The notes: generated by a model from the letters alone, not told the origin. DNA of 45,903 nt from Candidatus Peribacteria bacterium RIFCSPHIGHO2_01_FULL_51_35 (GCA_001787535.1 MFXP01000008.1:27219-73121); one strand, 5' to 3'; counted from the first letter of the stretch, positions 1-8,185 are shown. Translations and numbers: made by a program.

Positions 1-855
1 ATGCACGGGAATACGGATGGTGCGCGCCTGGTCTGCAATGGCACGCGTGATCGCCTGGCGAATCCACCATGTCGCATACGTGCTGAACTTGAATCCGCGT
101 TCGGGATCAAACTTTTCCACGGCGCGGAAGAGTCCAATGTTTCCTTCCTGGATGAGATCGAGGAAACTTAAACCGCGTCCGATGTATTTCTTCGCGATGC
201 TGACAACAAGGCGGAGGTTTGCCTCCGCCAGCTGCTGTTTGGCTCCGGCATCACCTTTGAGAATGCGGCGCGCCAGTTCCACTTCCTTGCGTCCATCGAT
301 CAACGGCACACGGCCGATTTCTGACAAGTACATGCGCACGGAGTCGTTGCTGATTTCCAGCAAATCCACTTCGCGCTCGCGGCGGCGCTTTTTACGCTCC
401 TCTTCGTTCAGGTCTTTATCACTGTCCACGGCAATACCCGCCATCGCGATCATCTTCATCGTTTCATCGTCTTCTTCTTTATCGAGCGTTTCCACTTTCT
501 CCGCTTCCTCGCTCTCGGCTTCGTCATCATCACTGCCTTCTGCGGTATCGTCGGATGCGATATCGGTGAGATCTTCCGTCGCTTCCGGAATCGCGAGCGC
601 AGCTTTGCCGCGCTTCTCCCAAATGAGCGCGTCTTTCACGTCGATCACTTGAATGCCAAGATCGACGAAGAGCATGTAGACCTCGTCGAGCATGTCCACG
701 TTCTCCTCCGCATTCGGAATGGCCGCAATGATCTCCTGGTGCGTCACATAGCGCTGCTCACGTCCTTTCTTGATCAAATGGCGCACCTGATCCGGAAAAC
801 GCTTGAGGTCATCGTCGGTGGGTTGTGCTATGAATTTTCGTGGGTGAGATGCCAT
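1..855 (-). CDS. rpoD: RNA polymerase primary sigma factor (3' part outside window)
   Basis: Primary sigma-70 factor, which directs RNA polymerase to housekeeping promoters. The minus-strand frame is open from ATG 855 to the window edge, giving about 285 residues. A region 1.1-like start (residues ~13-70) is followed by an acidic linker rich in D/E, then region 1.2 ([16 protein letters not shown]) and region 2 ([37 protein letters not shown]). Regions 3 and 4, with the -35-binding helix-turn-helix, lie beyond base 1. It follows dnaG on the same strand, as in the classical macromolecular-synthesis operon. A separate TATACT box at 868-873 suggests its own promoter. The family is certain; completeness cannot be judged. 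Confidence 0.95.
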   Translation of the reverse strand, partial: MASHPRKFIAQPTDDDLKRFPDQVRHLIKKGREQRYVTHQEIIAAIPNAEENVDMLDEVYMLFVDLGIQVIDVKDALIWEKRGKAALAIPEATEDLTDIASDDTAEGSDDDEAESEEAEKVETLDKEEDDETMKMIAMAGIAVDSDKDLNEEERKKRRREREVDLLEISNDSVRMYLSEIGRVPLIDGRKEVELARRILKGDAGAKQQLAEANLRLVVSIAKKYIGRGLSFLDLIQEGNIGLFRAVEKFDPERGFKFSTYATWWIRQAITRAIADQARTIRIPVH

Positions 856-867
856 AAGAGACACGGT

Positions 868-873
868 AGTATA
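868..873 (-). promoter_or_regulatory. -10 box before rpoD
   Basis: TATACT on the minus strand ends 12 nt before the rpoD ATG, leaving a leader of only about 5-6 nt. No convincing Shine-Dalgarno sequence lies between the box and the start. Confidence 0.5.
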
Positions 874-994
874 GGCGAAAATCTTCCTTCGCCAAGATAG
901 GTGGAGATAGGGTACGTATGGATGACGAAAAGGGGAAGACAAAATATCAGCAAAACCTGCTTTTTGTCTTATTTTTCAGTAAAGAATTGCTCTT

Positions 995-2746
995 TCAGCC
1001 AGCCATTTTGGCTAGTTTCAGGATCTGTTGGTACTGCGTGGAGAGTTGAGCTTCCTCGGCTACCCTACCCGCTTTGCGGGCATCGATGAGTTTTCTACCC
1101 AACTCCTTCTGTTTTGTCCGAAGCGTGTCTCTATTTGCAGCCGAAATATTTTTGCGGATCTCGCGCGCAGCCAAGGATTCAGACCAGTCCAGAAAACGGT
1201 GATACTCGCAGAAGAGCTGGAGGATGGATGCGCGCTCGCGCTCTTGGATCGGCAGTTCCAACGTCTCCAATGTCAGCGGAGCATCGGCCGGCACACTCTT
1301 GATCGCTTCGTACACGACTTTCGGGAATCCCGTGTCGGGGGGGATCAATTCATTCAAGAGATTGCGAAGCGTGGAGTAGGACAAGATGAGCCCGAGTGAG
1401 ATCTCCAGCGCCGAAAAACTCGTGATGCCATTCTGCTCCGCTTGGGGCGTTGCTTCCGCTGCAGGCGCAGGAGCTTTTCGCGCGGCCAGCAGCTGCAAAT
1501 CTTCCTGCAGTGCTGTTTCGGTCGTGCCAAACACACTCGCCGCCTTGGAAAGATAGTCTGTCCGTTCCACCGCATGCGAGAGAGAATTGATGAGTGCGAG
1601 CAAGCGCTCCAAGGCTTGGCGACGGACCAGCGGAGCGGAGAGATCAAGTGATCGGAATTGTTCCAAGACACTGTCGATGTACGGAATGGCACCCGTCGTG
1701 AGAAGATTTTTCAACCGTGAGGGATCCGCATTCGCCGCTTCATCGGGATCCTTTTCGCTGAGCCGCACGGCCTGCACGTGCATGCCCTCTCTCGCAAGCA
1801 GATTGAATGCACGCTCCGCTGCATCTTGTCCCGCACGATCTTGATCCAAACACAATGTCGCGACTTCTGCGTAGCGCTTGAGGATGGTGACGTGCTGTTC
1901 CGTGAGTGCGGTGCCACTCACAGCGCACACATTGGTGACACCGACACGGTGACACGCGATGACATCAAAATATCCTTCGACAAGGATCACTTTTTTGGAT
2001 TGGCGAATGGCTTCTTTGGCATGATGCAGTCCATAGAGAATGCTGGATTTGTGATACAAAATTCCTTCCGAGGAATTCACGTACTTGGCGTCGTCGCTGC
2101 CCAGTGTGCGGCCGCCAAAGCCGACAATCTTGCCTTGATGGTCGTGGATCGGGAACATCAAGCGGTTGCGGAAGCGGTCGTAGATGCGCTCTTCTTGTAA
2201 ATCTTTTTGGATGCCGAGTCCCGCCGCGATTATTTCCTTGCGGCTGAACCCCTGCTTCAACAGAGCATCGTACGTCGCAGAAAAAGAATCCGGCGCAAAG
2301 CCGATCTCGAAGCGTTCCAGGAGTTCCTGCGACACTCCCCTCTTCTGTACGTATTCCATCGCAAATGTGGAAGACGACAGTTGCTGTTTGTAAAAAGATG
2401 CAGCCGCATTCAAGCAATCACGCAAACGATCTTTTTCATCTTTTTTGATACTGGGCGCGGCGGTGCGTTGCTCCAGCACGACACCTGTTCGCTCCGCAAG
2501 ATCTTTCAGCGCCTGCACAAAATCACATCCTTCTATCTGCTGATAGAACGTGAAAATATCACCGCCTTTTTGACACGCGAAACAGTATGCGATCCCTTTG
2601 TCCGGCGATACGAGCAAACTGGGATGTTTATCATTGTGAAACGGACACACTGCAACTAAGTTACGCCCTTTTTTTTGGAGCGAGACATACTTCGACACAA
2701 GTTCTTCTATGGGAAGCCGTGCTTTGATCTCGAGCGTTGCGTCCAT
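995..2746 (-). CDS. dnaG: DNA primase DnaG
   Basis: Synthesises RNA primers at the replication fork. 583 aa, within the usual range. The N-terminal CHC2 zinc finger has C34, H37, C55 and C58 (VCPFHNDKHPS ... CFAC). The RNAP core and TOPRIM domain follow, with the catalytic Glu in VEGYFD (~257-261) and the DQDRAG metal-binding motif (~301-306). The C-terminal ~130 residues are the less conserved helicase-interaction region. The start at 2746 fits the family N-terminus and sits 9 nt behind a TATACT box. It is followed by rpoD after 139 nt and preceded by a pair of REP-like hairpins that separate it from the methyltransferase gene. Confidence 0.97.
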   Translation of the reverse strand: MDATLEIKARLPIEELVSKYVSLQKKGRNLVAVCPFHNDKHPSLLVSPDKGIAYCFACQKGGDIFTFYQQIEGCDFVQALKDLAERTGVVLEQRTAAPSIKKDEKDRLRDCLNAAASFYKQQLSSSTFAMEYVQKRGVSQELLERFEIGFAPDSFSATYDALLKQGFSRKEIIAAGLGIQKDLQEERIYDRFRNRLMFPIHDHQGKIVGFGGRTLGSDDAKYVNSSEGILYHKSSILYGLHHAKEAIRQSKKVILVEGYFDVIACHRVGVTNVCAVSGTALTEQHVTILKRYAEVATLCLDQDRAGQDAAERAFNLLAREGMHVQAVRLSEKDPDEAANADPSRLKNLLTTGAIPYIDSVLEQFRSLDLSAPLVRRQALERLLALINSLSHAVERTDYLSKAASVFGTTETALQEDLQLLAARKAPAPAAEATPQAEQNGITSFSALEISLGLILSYSTLRNLLNELIPPDTGFPKVVYEAIKSVPADAPLTLETLELPIQERERASILQLFCEYHRFLDWSESLAAREIRKNISAANRDTLRTKQKELGRKLIDARKAGRVAEEAQLSTQYQQILKLAKMAG

Positions 2747-2755
2747 GGGAGGGAA

Positions 2756-2761
2756 AGTATA
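2756..2761 (-). promoter_or_regulatory. -10 box before dnaG (leaderless spacing)
   Basis: TATACT on the minus strand ends 9 nt before the dnaG ATG, so transcription would start at or next to the start codon. Confidence 0.5.
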
Positions 2762-2804
2762 GCGCCGAATGAATCCCTTAGCACGTTCTTTAAAGCGCTA
2801 CCAA

Positions 2805-2827
2805 GAGCGCGTCTTCGACGCGCGATT
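2805..2827 (+). repeat. REP-like hairpin, copy 1
   Basis: GAGC + GCGTC + TTC + GACGC + GCGATT. The perfect 7-bp stem is 2807-2813 with 2817-2823, closed by a TTC loop. It belongs to a family seen five times here (see 2845, 14118, 14675, 32259) in which the outer GAGC...GCGAT is kept and the inner stem pairs change together. Confidence 0.7.
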
Positions 2828-2844
2828 ATTGGGTACACGACACG

Positions 2845-2867
2845 CATCGCAGGTCGAAGACCTGCTC
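2845..2867 (-). repeat. REP-like hairpin, copy 2 (inverted partner of copy 1)
   Basis: On the minus strand: GAGC + AGGTC + TTC + GACCT + GCGATG. The stem is 2849-2855 with 2859-2865. It faces copy 1 across 17 nt, giving a BIME-like inverted doublet between dnaG and the methyltransferase gene. The two inner stems differ at two base pairs, and both pairs are compensated. Confidence 0.7.
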
Positions 2868-2870
2868 TGC

Positions 2871-4289
2871 TTAAAGCAAAAAATTCGCTGGAAATCGATG
2901 CCGAATCTTCCCCTCCTTCGCCATTCCCATCCCCAGTGGATATCCATCAAATAAAAGGATGGCATCGCCTGCAAGTTCCATAGAGCAATCGATGGTTTGT
3001 CCTCGTTTAAATGTTTCGATGTCCGCTTGCTTCACATGCACGATCTTTTTCTTCGCACGAAGTCCGCGCAGTGAAATAATTTCATGGCTCAAGCGTGTGC
3101 GATTTTCTTTTTCTTTTCCGTATGGAAGTCCCAGCGCATAATTCGGAAACGGCAGGAGTAAATTCGCAGCGTTTTTTGGAAGAAGAAATAACAATTCTTT
3201 CTTCTGAAACAGAAGATCGTCCTCATCCAAAAAAGATGTGCCGAAGTCCTCTTCGATTTCCTCTGCGATCATCTTTCGTTTTGATGCACTCAGTGGCATT
3301 TCTTCAAACGGAATCTTTTCGATCTCCGTAGGAGTGCGCATGGAAGATTTTTTTTGAAGAACCGCTGCAAAAAATCCTTCGGTGTCGTACCGATGTGGCC
3401 ACAGGCGCGCGAAAGGTTTGGGGTCTTTGATGCCGAGATGTTTCTGTACGAGCAACGAATCTTCCACTGCCGTATTCAGCACGCCAGGAACCAAGGTTCG
3501 TGGATCAACGACCTCCAGTTGATCACTAAATGTATTCAGAATTTTCAGCATCTGTAACTCATTTTCTTCGGGCGTGAGTGTGCAAGTGGAATACACGATT
3601 CTTCCTCCGATTTTTGCTGCATGCACTGCAGATTCCAAGAGTTGCGCTTGGATCCCCGCCATTTTTTGTGTGCCGTCTTCATGTGAACGCAGGAGCGCAT
3701 CACTGTCTTTCCGGCTCGTCCCTTGCGCGGTACAAGGCGCATCACACAGGACGCGATCAAATTGCTCGATCATTTTTCCAAACGCCGTTCCGGACCGTTT
3801 CGTCACGATTACATTCGTCACACCCATTCTGTGCAGCGCGCCTTTCAGAACCCAGAGTCTTCTCTCCTGTGGATCATTCGCGATGATCACTCCCTTGCCC
3901 TGCAGGGCAGATGCAATCTGCGTCGTCTTGCTTCCGGGCGCAGCACACATATCCAGCACTGCCTCACCGGGTTTTGGATCCATCAATGTAACCGGCAACA
4001 TGCTTGCCGCCTCCTGCAAATAATAGGCACCGGTGCGATGGAGCAGATCACGCCCAAGTTCAGATTCCTCCACCCCATCCACAAAAAATCCTTCGCTGCA
4101 CCAGGGAACAGGTGAAAGTTTCCACCCCCTTTTCTTGGCCATCTCCAGCACTTCCAAAACCGATGATTTCAACACATTCACGCGGAGGGATTTGCGAAGA
4201 GCCTTATTGCTGAATGTATGCAAAGCCTTCAGATCGACAAAATCTTTATAGCGATCAAAAGTCTTCGGAAAGCGGTTTTTTGCGTACAC
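2871..4289 (-). CDS. rRNA cytosine-C5 methyltransferase, RsmF/NSUN type
   Basis: S-adenosylmethionine-dependent RNA m5C methyltransferase, probably acting on 16S rRNA. 472 aa. The SAM site is LDMCAAPGSKTTQ (~112-124). The catalytic pair of this superfamily is visible: motif IV DAPC (~183-186) and motif VI STCTL (~234-238). The C-terminal ~90 residues (HVKQADIETFKRG ... LFDGYPLGMGMA) look like the PUA-type RNA-binding tail of RsmF rather than the N-terminal NusB domain of RsmB. The start is GTG at 4289, 6 nt behind TATACT (4296-4301), again leaderless spacing. The exact rRNA target position cannot be read from sequence. Confidence 0.9.
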   Translation of the reverse strand: MYAKNRFPKTFDRYKDFVDLKALHTFSNKALRKSLRVNVLKSSVLEVLEMAKKRGWKLSPVPWCSEGFFVDGVEESELGRDLLHRTGAYYLQEAASMLPVTLMDPKPGEAVLDMCAAPGSKTTQIASALQGKGVIIANDPQERRLWVLKGALHRMGVTNVIVTKRSGTAFGKMIEQFDRVLCDAPCTAQGTSRKDSDALLRSHEDGTQKMAGIQAQLLESAVHAAKIGGRIVYSTCTLTPEENELQMLKILNTFSDQLEVVDPRTLVPGVLNTAVEDSLLVQKHLGIKDPKPFARLWPHRYDTEGFFAAVLQKKSSMRTPTEIEKIPFEEMPLSASKRKMIAEEIEEDFGTSFLDEDDLLFQKKELLFLLPKNAANLLLPFPNYALGLPYGKEKENRTRLSHEIISLRGLRAKKKIVHVKQADIETFKRGQTIDCSMELAGDAILLFDGYPLGMGMAKEGKIRHRFPANFLL

Positions 4290-4295
4290 AGCATC

Positions 4296-4301
4296 AGTAT
4301 A
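4296..4301 (-). promoter_or_regulatory. -10 box before the RsmF-like gene
   Basis: TATACT on the minus strand, 6 nt before the GTG start. The same short region separates this gene from the divergent gene at 4354. Confidence 0.45.
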
Positions 4302-4353
4302 CTTGACTCAACTTGAAAATGCAGGAGAATGCTCCCGTTTCCAATTTTTACCT

Positions 4354-4812
4354 ATGACAAAAAATAGCCTGAATTCGAGCCATCTTTATAACCAGTGGAT
4401 TGAAATCGGAGAGGGAGCCGACGGAGTTTCACCCAAACCGCAAGGTAACGACAGACAAGGTGAAGTCAAAAGAGAAAAAAGTATCACAGCTGCCCCGAGA
4501 CCAGTCAAAAATTTGAGCACGACCATCGTCCTTCATGTCAAAGCTGTTCTCAATTATACAAAAGGTTACTGCCAACGAGAGGATGTGAGAAAGCTTGCAA
4601 GCGAAATTGAGCAAAAGGCAATCAACAGCACCGCAGAAATGGATCTCACTCCCGATGAAGCCGTTGCAGAGTATGCGATTGAGTCGGGTAAAATTGATAT
4701 CTTGGAGCAGATGTTGAATGAATCCATGCAAGCTGCGGGAAAGACGGTAAGACCGACCCGAAAGACAACTGCTGACCTACTGGCGAAAGAAGAAGAAAGA
4801 CAATCGGTTTGA
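4354..4812 (+). CDS. Hypothetical protein, hydrophilic
   Basis: 152 aa if started at ATG 4354 (MTKNSLNSS). The frame opens at 4303, but that start overlaps the divergent promoter region. I recognise no family. The first ~55 residues are polar and low complexity (glycine, lysine, proline). Residues ~60-130 look like a helical domain (REDVRKLASEIEQKA, TPDEAVAEYAIES, IDILEQMLNESM), and the tail is basic, then acidic. No signal peptide or membrane segment is seen. It lies divergently from the methyltransferase gene and convergently to the small gene at 4846-5091. The helical, charged composition suggests a real soluble protein. Confidence 0.6.
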   Translation: MTKNSLNSSHLYNQWIEIGEGADGVSPKPQGNDRQGEVKREKSITAAPRPVKNLSTTIVLHVKAVLNYTKGYCQREDVRKLASEIEQKAINSTAEMDLTPDEAVAEYAIESGKIDILEQMLNESMQAAGKTVRPTRKTTADLLAKEEERQSV

Positions 4813-4845
4813 TTCGATTTTTTGATCTGCAAATATTCCTCGCGT

Positions 4846-5091
4846 TTATAATCTTTCGTAAATTTGAAACAGTGTTGGATCTTCTGAAATGGCAGAAATT
4901 ATCGCTTTGATTTCGGAATGGGCGACCGGGGTTCTACTGTGTTCTTTTCCATTGGCACTTCTTGCAAATTCTTCCACCAAGGGATGCCCTGCACTCATGC
5001 CGATTTCGGAGAGCCGCACATCGGGACCGAAAGGCTTGTTTGCCCTTTCACAATATTCAGCAAGCCAACGGAAATTCCTTTCGAAAGACAT
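4846..5091 (-). CDS. Small hypothetical protein downstream of leuS
   Basis: 81 aa beginning MSFERNFRWLAEYCERA. Its start lies 19 nt after the leuS stop on the same strand, so it may be co-transcribed with leuS. The sequence is polar and helical (EIKAIISAISEDPTLFQIYERL at the end), with one Cys and no membrane segment. I do not recognise it. The alternative is an unused open frame; the protein-like composition and the position favour a gene. Confidence 0.5.
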   Translation of the reverse strand: MSFERNFRWLAEYCERANKPFGPDVRLSEIGMSAGHPLVEEFARSANGKEHSRTPVAHSEIKAIISAISEDPTLFQIYERL

Positions 5092-5110
5092 CGGGTGCGG
5101 TAGAGTAGCG

Positions 5111-8104
5111 TCACGCTACCAAACTCACAAGCTTCCCGGGCACATAAATCTCCTTCTTGATGCCTCCGGTGATGTGCTTTTGCACATTCTCCAGTGCTTT
5201 TGCCTGCTTCAAAATCTCCTCTTTGGAGGTGCCTGCGGGAACCGTGAGTTCACCGCGAAGTTTGCCGTTCACCTGCACGACGATGATCATGGTTTCGGAA
5301 ACCGTGAGCGAGGCATCGAACGTTGGCCATGCTTGTTCGACCACGAATCCTTTCTTGCCCCCCGTAGCCTTGGCGGAGGTGGGACCACCCAGTTGTGACC
5401 ACAGTTCGTCCGCAAGATGCGGAGCCATAGGTGCAATGAGCAGCGCAAATGTTTTTGCGGTTTCCAGATCGACGGATGTTTCTTTCTCCAGTGCATTCAA
5501 GAATTCCATAAGGGCACTGATGGCAGTATTGAAATGCAGTGCTTGAATATTTTCCGTCACGCGCTTGATGGTGCGGTGCAGCGCAGCCGTCACATCTTTG
5601 GATTGCTGGTTTTTTACATCGGATTTCTTTTCGATGAATTGATTCCACACACGCTGCACAAAACGATCGATGCCTTTGATACCCGTGTCACTCCAATCGC
5701 CACCGTCGGTGAAGGGACCCATGAACATGAGGTACATACGGAAGACATCACTTCCATGACGGTCTATAAAAGAATCCGGCGAGACAACATTGCCTTTGGA
5801 TTTGCTCATCTTCGCGCCCTTGTTCGTGATCAGTCCTTGATGAACTAATTTTTTGAACGGTTCATCGTGCGACACGAAGCCAAAATCCTTCAAAGCCATC
5901 ATGACAAATCGCGCGTAGATCAAGTGCATGCAGGCGTGCTCCGGACCACCGATGTACATGCTCACTGGCAGCCATTTTTTCTCAAGACTCGCATCAATAA
6001 AATCGTCCGAACTTGTGTCTTGTGTCTTGTGTCTTGTGTCTTTCTTCGGAGCATTTTCGCTCATCAAATATCTCAAGTAGTAAAAGCTGGAACACACGAA
6101 TGTGTCCATGGTATCGAATTCCGGACGCCAACCTTTTCCGAAAATCTTTTCCGTCCGTGCGATGAACTCTTTGCTTTCCGTAAGCGGAGATTTTCCCGTC
6201 GGTTTGAACTCGACATCCGTGGGCAGCAGCCAGGGAAGATGTTCCTCCGGAACGGGATGCGGATTTCCTTCCGGATCGTACACGATGGGGATGGGGGCAC
6301 CCCAGTAGCGCTGACGGCTCACAAGCCAGTCGCGGAGACGGAAATTCGCAATGGGTTTTCCACTTCCTTTCTTTTCAAGCCACACAGAAATCTTTTTTCT
6401 GGCTTCAGCCGAGGGAAGACCGGAGAATTCACCGGAATCATAGAGAATGCCATCCCCGGAATAACAAATTTTCAATGCCCGAATATCTGCATCATCCGAA
6501 CCATCTGCGGGGCGAATGGTGGTGCGAAGCGGCAACTTGTACTTCTTGGCGAAAACAAAATCTCGTTCATCATGCGCATCGGCAAACACAGCTCCGTGTC
6601 CGTAATGTGCGAGGACGAAGTCTGCAATCCATACCTGGAGCTTCTCGCCATTTGCGGGATTCGTGACAAACGCTCCGGTGAAAACTCCCGTTTTTTCTTT
6701 GGTCAAATCCGTCCGCTGGATCTCGGTTTTCTTTTCCACTTCTTTTCTGTATTTCTCAACCTCCTTCTGTTGCTCTTTTGCTGTGATCTTTAACACAAGA
6801 GGATGGTCGGGTGCCAGGACAACAAATGCTGCACTGAAGAGCGTGTCTACGCGCGTCGTGAAAACAGTGATGGTTTCAGGAAGTTTTGAAAGCAAGCGAT
6901 CGGAAGAATTGATCCCAGCCTTTTCGGGATTCTTTTGTACATACTGAAGAACAGATTTAAATTGCTCCTGCGATAAGACTTCTTCGAAATGAAATTTTTG
7001 TCCCCATAAATGCCCCCCATCAATATCATCTGCATTTTTCAAGAATTCACGAGCACTCGCTCCTTTTAATTTTTTTACAATATCTCGTTCCAGGTGCCGG
7101 CCTTCTGCGAAACTCACGAGAAGATGCACATGATCAGGCATGGCTGCAACTTCATGAAGAACAAGGGAATGCCTAGAAGCTGTTTCTTCCAAAATCCGAA
7201 GGATCTCTTGAGCATTTGCTACCGTGTCAAACGCATCCATTCTTCCATGGGGTGTAAATGTGAGATGAACTGTCCGGACGGGCGAATGAATTCGCCCGTT
7301 CCATTCATCCGTTAGCCGCCGATTTAAATCGGCGGCTAACGGGGCATCGTTATTCGGCCAATTTATTGGCCCAATGACACCGCGAAAAGCATCAACAATA
7401 TCAAAGGAAACCTCTGCACCCTCACTCTTCCCAATCCAGTTCTGCTGCATGATCTTCGTTTTCTCCGGCCAGTCGAGATCTTGCAAGCCATCTAAAAGTT
7501 TCTGCGAATACTTTTTGATATTCCAGAACCATTGATCCAAAGGTTTTTGGATAACATCCGTTCCACAGCGCTCGCACTTTCCTTCCCACACCTGCTCGTT
7601 TGCAAGCACTGTCTGATCTTTGGGACAGAAATTCACATTCCCCAGTTTTTTGTAGGCGAGCTTGTTCTTGAACATCTGCAAAAACAACCACTGCGTCCAT
7701 TTGTAATAAGAGGGATCGGACGTGTTCAGAGTTTTCTTCCAATCGTACATCGTGCCGATGCGCTTGAGCTGTGTGACCATAGTTTCCACATTCTTTGCGA
7801 TGGACTCCGCGGGAGGAACGCCTGTTTTGATTGCATAATTTTCCGCAGGCAAACCGAAGGCATCAAAGCCCATCGGCTCAAAGACATCCTTGCCCTGCAT
7901 CCGCATGTACCGAGCGTAGCTGTCTGCAGGTGCAAAGTTGTACCAGTGTCCCACGTGGAGCTTGTCTCCGCTGGGATACGGGAACATGACCAGAGAATAG
8001 TAGGGATTCTTCGCTTTCTTCAGATCCGTTTCATGGATCTTGGCTTCATCCCATTTCTTCTGCCACTTCGCTTCGGTTACCGTTGGATCGTACAAGTACG
8101 CCAT
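5111..8104 (-). CDS. leuS: Leucyl-tRNA synthetase with an inserted Y1/HUH transposase-type domain
   Basis: Charges tRNA-Leu. 997 aa, against about 800-870 for most bacterial LeuRS. The class I signatures are intact: HVGH at 50-53 (HIGH motif) and KMSKS at 765-769. The CP1 editing domain begins normally (WIGKSEGAEVSF, ~223-234) and resumes at TVFTTRVDTLF (~413-423) and HDERD (~511-515). Between these, residues ~237-410 are foreign: a Y1-type transposase domain with HUH motif MPDHVHLLV (H325, H327) and a tyrosine motif QYVQKNPEKAG (Y388). The reading frame is uninterrupted. The editing motif TTRPDT reads TTRVDT here. A (ttgtgtc)4 tandem lies in the codons for residues ~688-698, in a surface loop. 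The start at 8104 gives the family N-terminus and sits 7 nt behind TAGGAT (8112-8117). Confidence 0.95.
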   Translation of the reverse strand: MAYLYDPTVTEAKWQKKWDEAKIHETDLKKAKNPYYSLVMFPYPSGDKLHVGHWYNFAPADSYARYMRMQGKDVFEPMGFDAFGLPAENYAIKTGVPPAESIAKNVETMVTQLKRIGTMYDWKKTLNTSDPSYYKWTQWLFLQMFKNKLAYKKLGNVNFCPKDQTVLANEQVWEGKCERCGTDVIQKPLDQWFWNIKKYSQKLLDGLQDLDWPEKTKIMQQNWIGKSEGAEVSFDIVDAFRGVIGPINWPNNDAPLAADLNRRLTDEWNGRIHSPVRTVHLTFTPHGRMDAFDTVANAQEILRILEETASRHSLVLHEVAAMPDHVHLLVSFAEGRHLERDIVKKLKGASAREFLKNADDIDGGHLWGQKFHFEEVLSQEQFKSVLQYVQKNPEKAGINSSDRLLSKLPETITVFTTRVDTLFSAAFVVLAPDHPLVLKITAKEQQKEVEKYRKEVEKKTEIQRTDLTKEKTGVFTGAFVTNPANGEKLQVWIADFVLAHYGHGAVFADAHDERDFVFAKKYKLPLRTTIRPADGSDDADIRALKICYSGDGILYDSGEFSGLPSAEARKKISVWLEKKGSGKPIANFRLRDWLVSRQRYWGAPIPIVYDPEGNPHPVPEEHLPWLLPTDVEFKPTGKSPLTESKEFIARTEKIFGKGWRPEFDTMDTFVCSSFYYLRYLMSENAPKKDTRHKTQDTSSDDFIDASLEKKWLPVSMYIGGPEHACMHLIYARFVMMALKDFGFVSHDEPFKKLVHQGLITNKGAKMSKSKGNVVSPDSFIDRHGSDVFRMYLMFMGPFTDGGDWSDTGIKGIDRFVQRVWNQFIEKKSDVKNQQSKDVTAALHRTIKRVTENIQALHFNTAISALMEFLNALEKETSVDLETAKTFALLIAPMAPHLADELWSQLGGPTSAKATGGKKGFVVEQAWPTFDASLTVSETMIIVVQVNGKLRGELTVPAGTSKEEILKQAKALENVQKHITGGIKKEIYVPGKLVSLVA
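6013..6040 (-). repeat. Tandem 7-mer repeat inside leuS
   Basis: Four exact copies of ttgtgtc (plus strand) in a row. It codes on the minus strand for part of KKDTRHKTQDTSS, in a loop just before the conserved WLPV..YIGG block of LeuRS. A 7-nt unit shifts frame in each copy, so four units remain in frame only because the insert total fits. Confidence 0.8.
7278..7299. repeat. Hairpin 1 beside the Y1 core in leuS
   Basis: acgggcgaa + tgaa + ttcgcccgt: a perfect 9-bp stem with a 4-nt loop, in coding sequence. Confidence 0.8.
7309..7342. repeat. 34-nt perfect palindrome in leuS
   Basis: Centred on gatttaaatc and flanked by gttagccgcc on one side and its complement on the other. Seventeen base pairs if extruded. 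Located in the inserted segment, 5' of the Y1 core on the coding strand. Confidence 0.85.
7356..7371. repeat. Hairpin 3 beside the Y1 core in leuS
   Basis: ggccaat + tt + attggcc: a perfect 7-bp stem. Third of three consecutive hairpins in 94 nt. Confidence 0.75.
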
Positions 8105-8111
8105 GGCGTCT

Positions 8112-8117
8112 ATCCTA
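8112..8117 (-). promoter_or_regulatory. -10 box before leuS
   Basis: TAGGAT on the minus strand, 7 nt before the leuS ATG. Confidence 0.4.
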
Positions 8118-8185
8118 CACGATTCTCATCCCGTATCGGAATCCGCATTGAGCGAATTTTAAAGATCGAAAGCATGCAATTCTGA

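Larger units (their letters stand above)
6875..7396 (-). mobile_element. RAYT/IS200-like Y1 transposase segment inserted in leuS
   Basis: About 522 nt (174 codons) with no counterpart in ordinary LeuRS. The Y1 core is roughly 6911-7276. Its HUH motif MPDHVHLLV and tyrosine motif QYVQKNPEKAG match, in order and spacing, those of the free-standing transposase at 14182-14619 (MPDHCHFLM, KYIHLNPVKKG). Three hairpins (7278-7371) lie just 5' of the core on the coding strand. Boundaries are estimated from where LeuRS homology stops and resumes; I see no clear target-site duplication. Confidence 0.8.

Noticed and set aside
17-900. Serine/arginine-rich plus-strand frames at the left edge
   Set aside because: The opposite strand codes for sigma-70 regions 1.1 to 2.
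6875-7396. Intein in LeuRS
   Set aside because: No Cys/Ser start, no terminal His-Asn block and no splicing motifs; HUH and tyrosine motifs identify a Y1 domain instead.
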